From: an uncultured Eubacteriales bacterium
GTDB taxonomy: Bacteria; Bacillota; Clostridia; Christensenellales; CAG-917
Direction: 5' to 3'
NCBI GenBank assembly: GCA_900551145.1
Contig: URUQ01000063.1
Coordinates: 1-7,354 of the forward strand
Length of the DNA stretch: 7,354 nt
The position numbers were made by a program, and so were the translations under genes. Under the pieces are notes generated by a model. The model was not told the DNA's origin. It did not search any database and saw only the letters and a program-made list of their open reading frames with translations. Positions 6,954 through 7,354 of this stretch are shown in pieces; the stretch's first letter is position 1; each line of letters starts with the position of its first letter.

Positions 6954-7034
6954 TACTACCGCGCAATCGATACACGCTATCAGTTCAAGCAAGGGTAAGT
7001 ACTCCCGCCACAATTTCGCTATATCGCTTGCTTG
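6935..7034. repeat. Three alternating CTTGCTTG / CAAGCAAG copies
   Basis: CTTGCTTG occurs at 6935-6942 and 7027-7034, and its reverse complement CAAGCAAG at 6986-6993. The first two copies match over 10 bases (6934-6943 with 6985-6994). The middle copy can thus pair with either neighbour but not both. The left copy also belongs to the right arm of the long hairpin. Confidence 0.6.
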
Positions 7035-7093
7035 GTGTGTACGGCTGACGCCTTGATTCCCACGCTTCGCTCGGAATGACTATATTGGCGGGA
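7003..7093. repeat. 8-bp inverted repeat TCCCGCCA / TGGCGGGA
   Basis: TCCCGCCA at 7003-7010 is the exact reverse complement of TGGCGGGA at 7086-7093. Its left arm lies inside the loop of the CAAGCAAG/CTTGCTTG pair (6986-7034) and its right arm outside, so the two pairings interlace as a pseudoknot would. It also encloses the common repeat at 7055-7080. Confidence 0.5.
7055..7080. repeat. Common dispersed intergenic repeat (RFARND / VIPSEAWESR type)
   Basis: The 26 bases start GATTCCCACG and end CGGAATGAC. They have short terminal arms ATTCC (7056-7060) and GGAAT (7073-7077) that can form a hairpin. From memory, close variants of this word are scattered through many bacterial genomes and metagenome assemblies, and give rise to spurious translated peptides such as RFARND on one strand and VIPSEAWESR on the other; both are present here. 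Confidence 0.65.
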
Positions 7094-7198
7094 CACCCAC
7101 ACCCGAATGGAAGCTTATACGGAGCGTTCTTATTATCAGAATGCACTCGTTTGAAAACAGAAATGGAACCGTCGCCCGCGAACTTGCAGAACGGGCTA

Positions 7199-7250
7199 AT
7201 TAACGGACACTCATTCAAAGTGCACTTATTAACGGTATGTGCTTATTCGA
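7199..7250. repeat. Degenerate tandem repeat, period about 29
   Basis: ATTAACGG occurs at 7199-7206 and again at 7228-7235. Each copy is followed by a related TCATTCAAAG or TTATTCGAAG segment. A looser relative (CACTCGTTTGAAAAC) is near 7144. Similarity is too weak to define a unit with certainty. Confidence 0.4.
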
Positions 7251-7258
7251 AGCGTGGA

Positions 7259-7351
7259 GGCGCAAGGCGCCGACCGCACCGAGCGCCAAGCTTGACGGAT
7301 AGTACAAGCGACTGCGCCGTGTTGTTGCGTAGCCGGCGCACAAAGCGCAGT
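7259..7351. repeat. GC-rich hairpins at the right edge
   Basis: GGCGC/GCGCC pairs 7259-7263 with 7267-7271 around a 3-base loop. TGCGCCG (7313-7319) pairs with CGGCGCA (7334-7340), and ACTGCGC (7311-7317) pairs with GCGCAGT (7345-7351). The last two share their left arm and so are alternatives. The material continues beyond the window. Confidence 0.5.
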
Positions 7352-7354
7352 GGC

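Larger units (their letters stand above)
6954..7354. other. Gene-free region to the right edge
   Basis: No convincing gene lies in these 400 bases. A 77-codon minus-strand frame (6985-7218) is a passenger of a common intergenic repeat and has no family resemblance. A plus-strand and a minus-strand frame both stay open across the GC-rich right end (7204-7354), with Arg/Ser-rich or Ala-rich composition that looks like repeat DNA. I see no dnaA start, DnaA boxes, tRNA or rRNA. The stretch is instead filled with inverted and direct repeats, and the last 100 bases are markedly GC-rich (40 of 60 in 7261-7320). Confidence 0.5.

Noticed and set aside
7141..7203. 20-codon plus-strand frame starting MHSFENRNG
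   Set aside because: It is too short, has no ribosome binding site and lies in repeat-rich DNA; its upstream frame reads through the dispersed repeat.
6985..7218. 77-codon minus-strand frame
   Set aside because: It includes the common dispersed repeat (peptide VIPSEAWESR), has no good ribosome binding site and shows no family. Treated as spurious.

Overview
The window carries the conserved rpmH-rnpA-yidD-yidC-jag(khpB)-mnmE-mnmG cluster that in most Bacillota and many other bacteria lies beside the chromosomal replication origin. All seven genes are on the minus strand, so transcription runs from right to left. The gene order, an RBS-rich compact operon, a YidC with a lipoprotein-type signal peptide, and a Jag-type KH-R3H protein between yidC and mnmE point to a Bacillota/Clostridia-like organism, probably an uncultured anaerobe. 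The genus cannot be told from the sequence alone. Coding DNA is near 50% GC where I counted it.

Layout from right to left. Positions 6954-7354 hold no convincing gene: they contain several inverted repeats, a common short intergenic repeat, a degenerate tandem repeat and a GC-rich right edge. Positions 6836-6953 form one long imperfect hairpin. It abuts a textbook consensus promoter (TTGACA, 17 bp, TATAAT; 6801-6829) that fires leftward into rpmH (6592-6726), a 44-codon gene. Then follow rnpA, yidD, yidC, jag and mnmE with gaps of 8 bases or less, or short overlaps, which indicates one transcription unit with translational coupling. A 156-base gap containing an inverted repeat separates mnmE from mnmG. 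A good intrinsic terminator (482-510) closes the operon after mnmG. Positions 1-480 are AT-rich (about 20-35% GC per 60-base line), with one open frame leaving the window at the left edge.

Functionally the cluster combines ribosome and RNA maturation (bL34; RNase P protein), membrane protein insertion (YidD, YidC), an RNA-binding protein (KhpB/Jag) and tRNA wobble-uridine modification (MnmE with MnmG). Two expected neighbours are not seen: rsmG does not follow mnmG, and neither dnaA nor recognisable DnaA boxes lie in the roughly 630 bases upstream of rpmH.

No new multi-gene system is evident. The points most worth a second look are the hairpin beside the rpmH promoter, the interlocking inverted repeats to its right, the long charged C-terminal tail of the Jag protein, the enlarged extracytoplasmic loop of YidC, and the AT-rich left flank with its unrecognised open frame.
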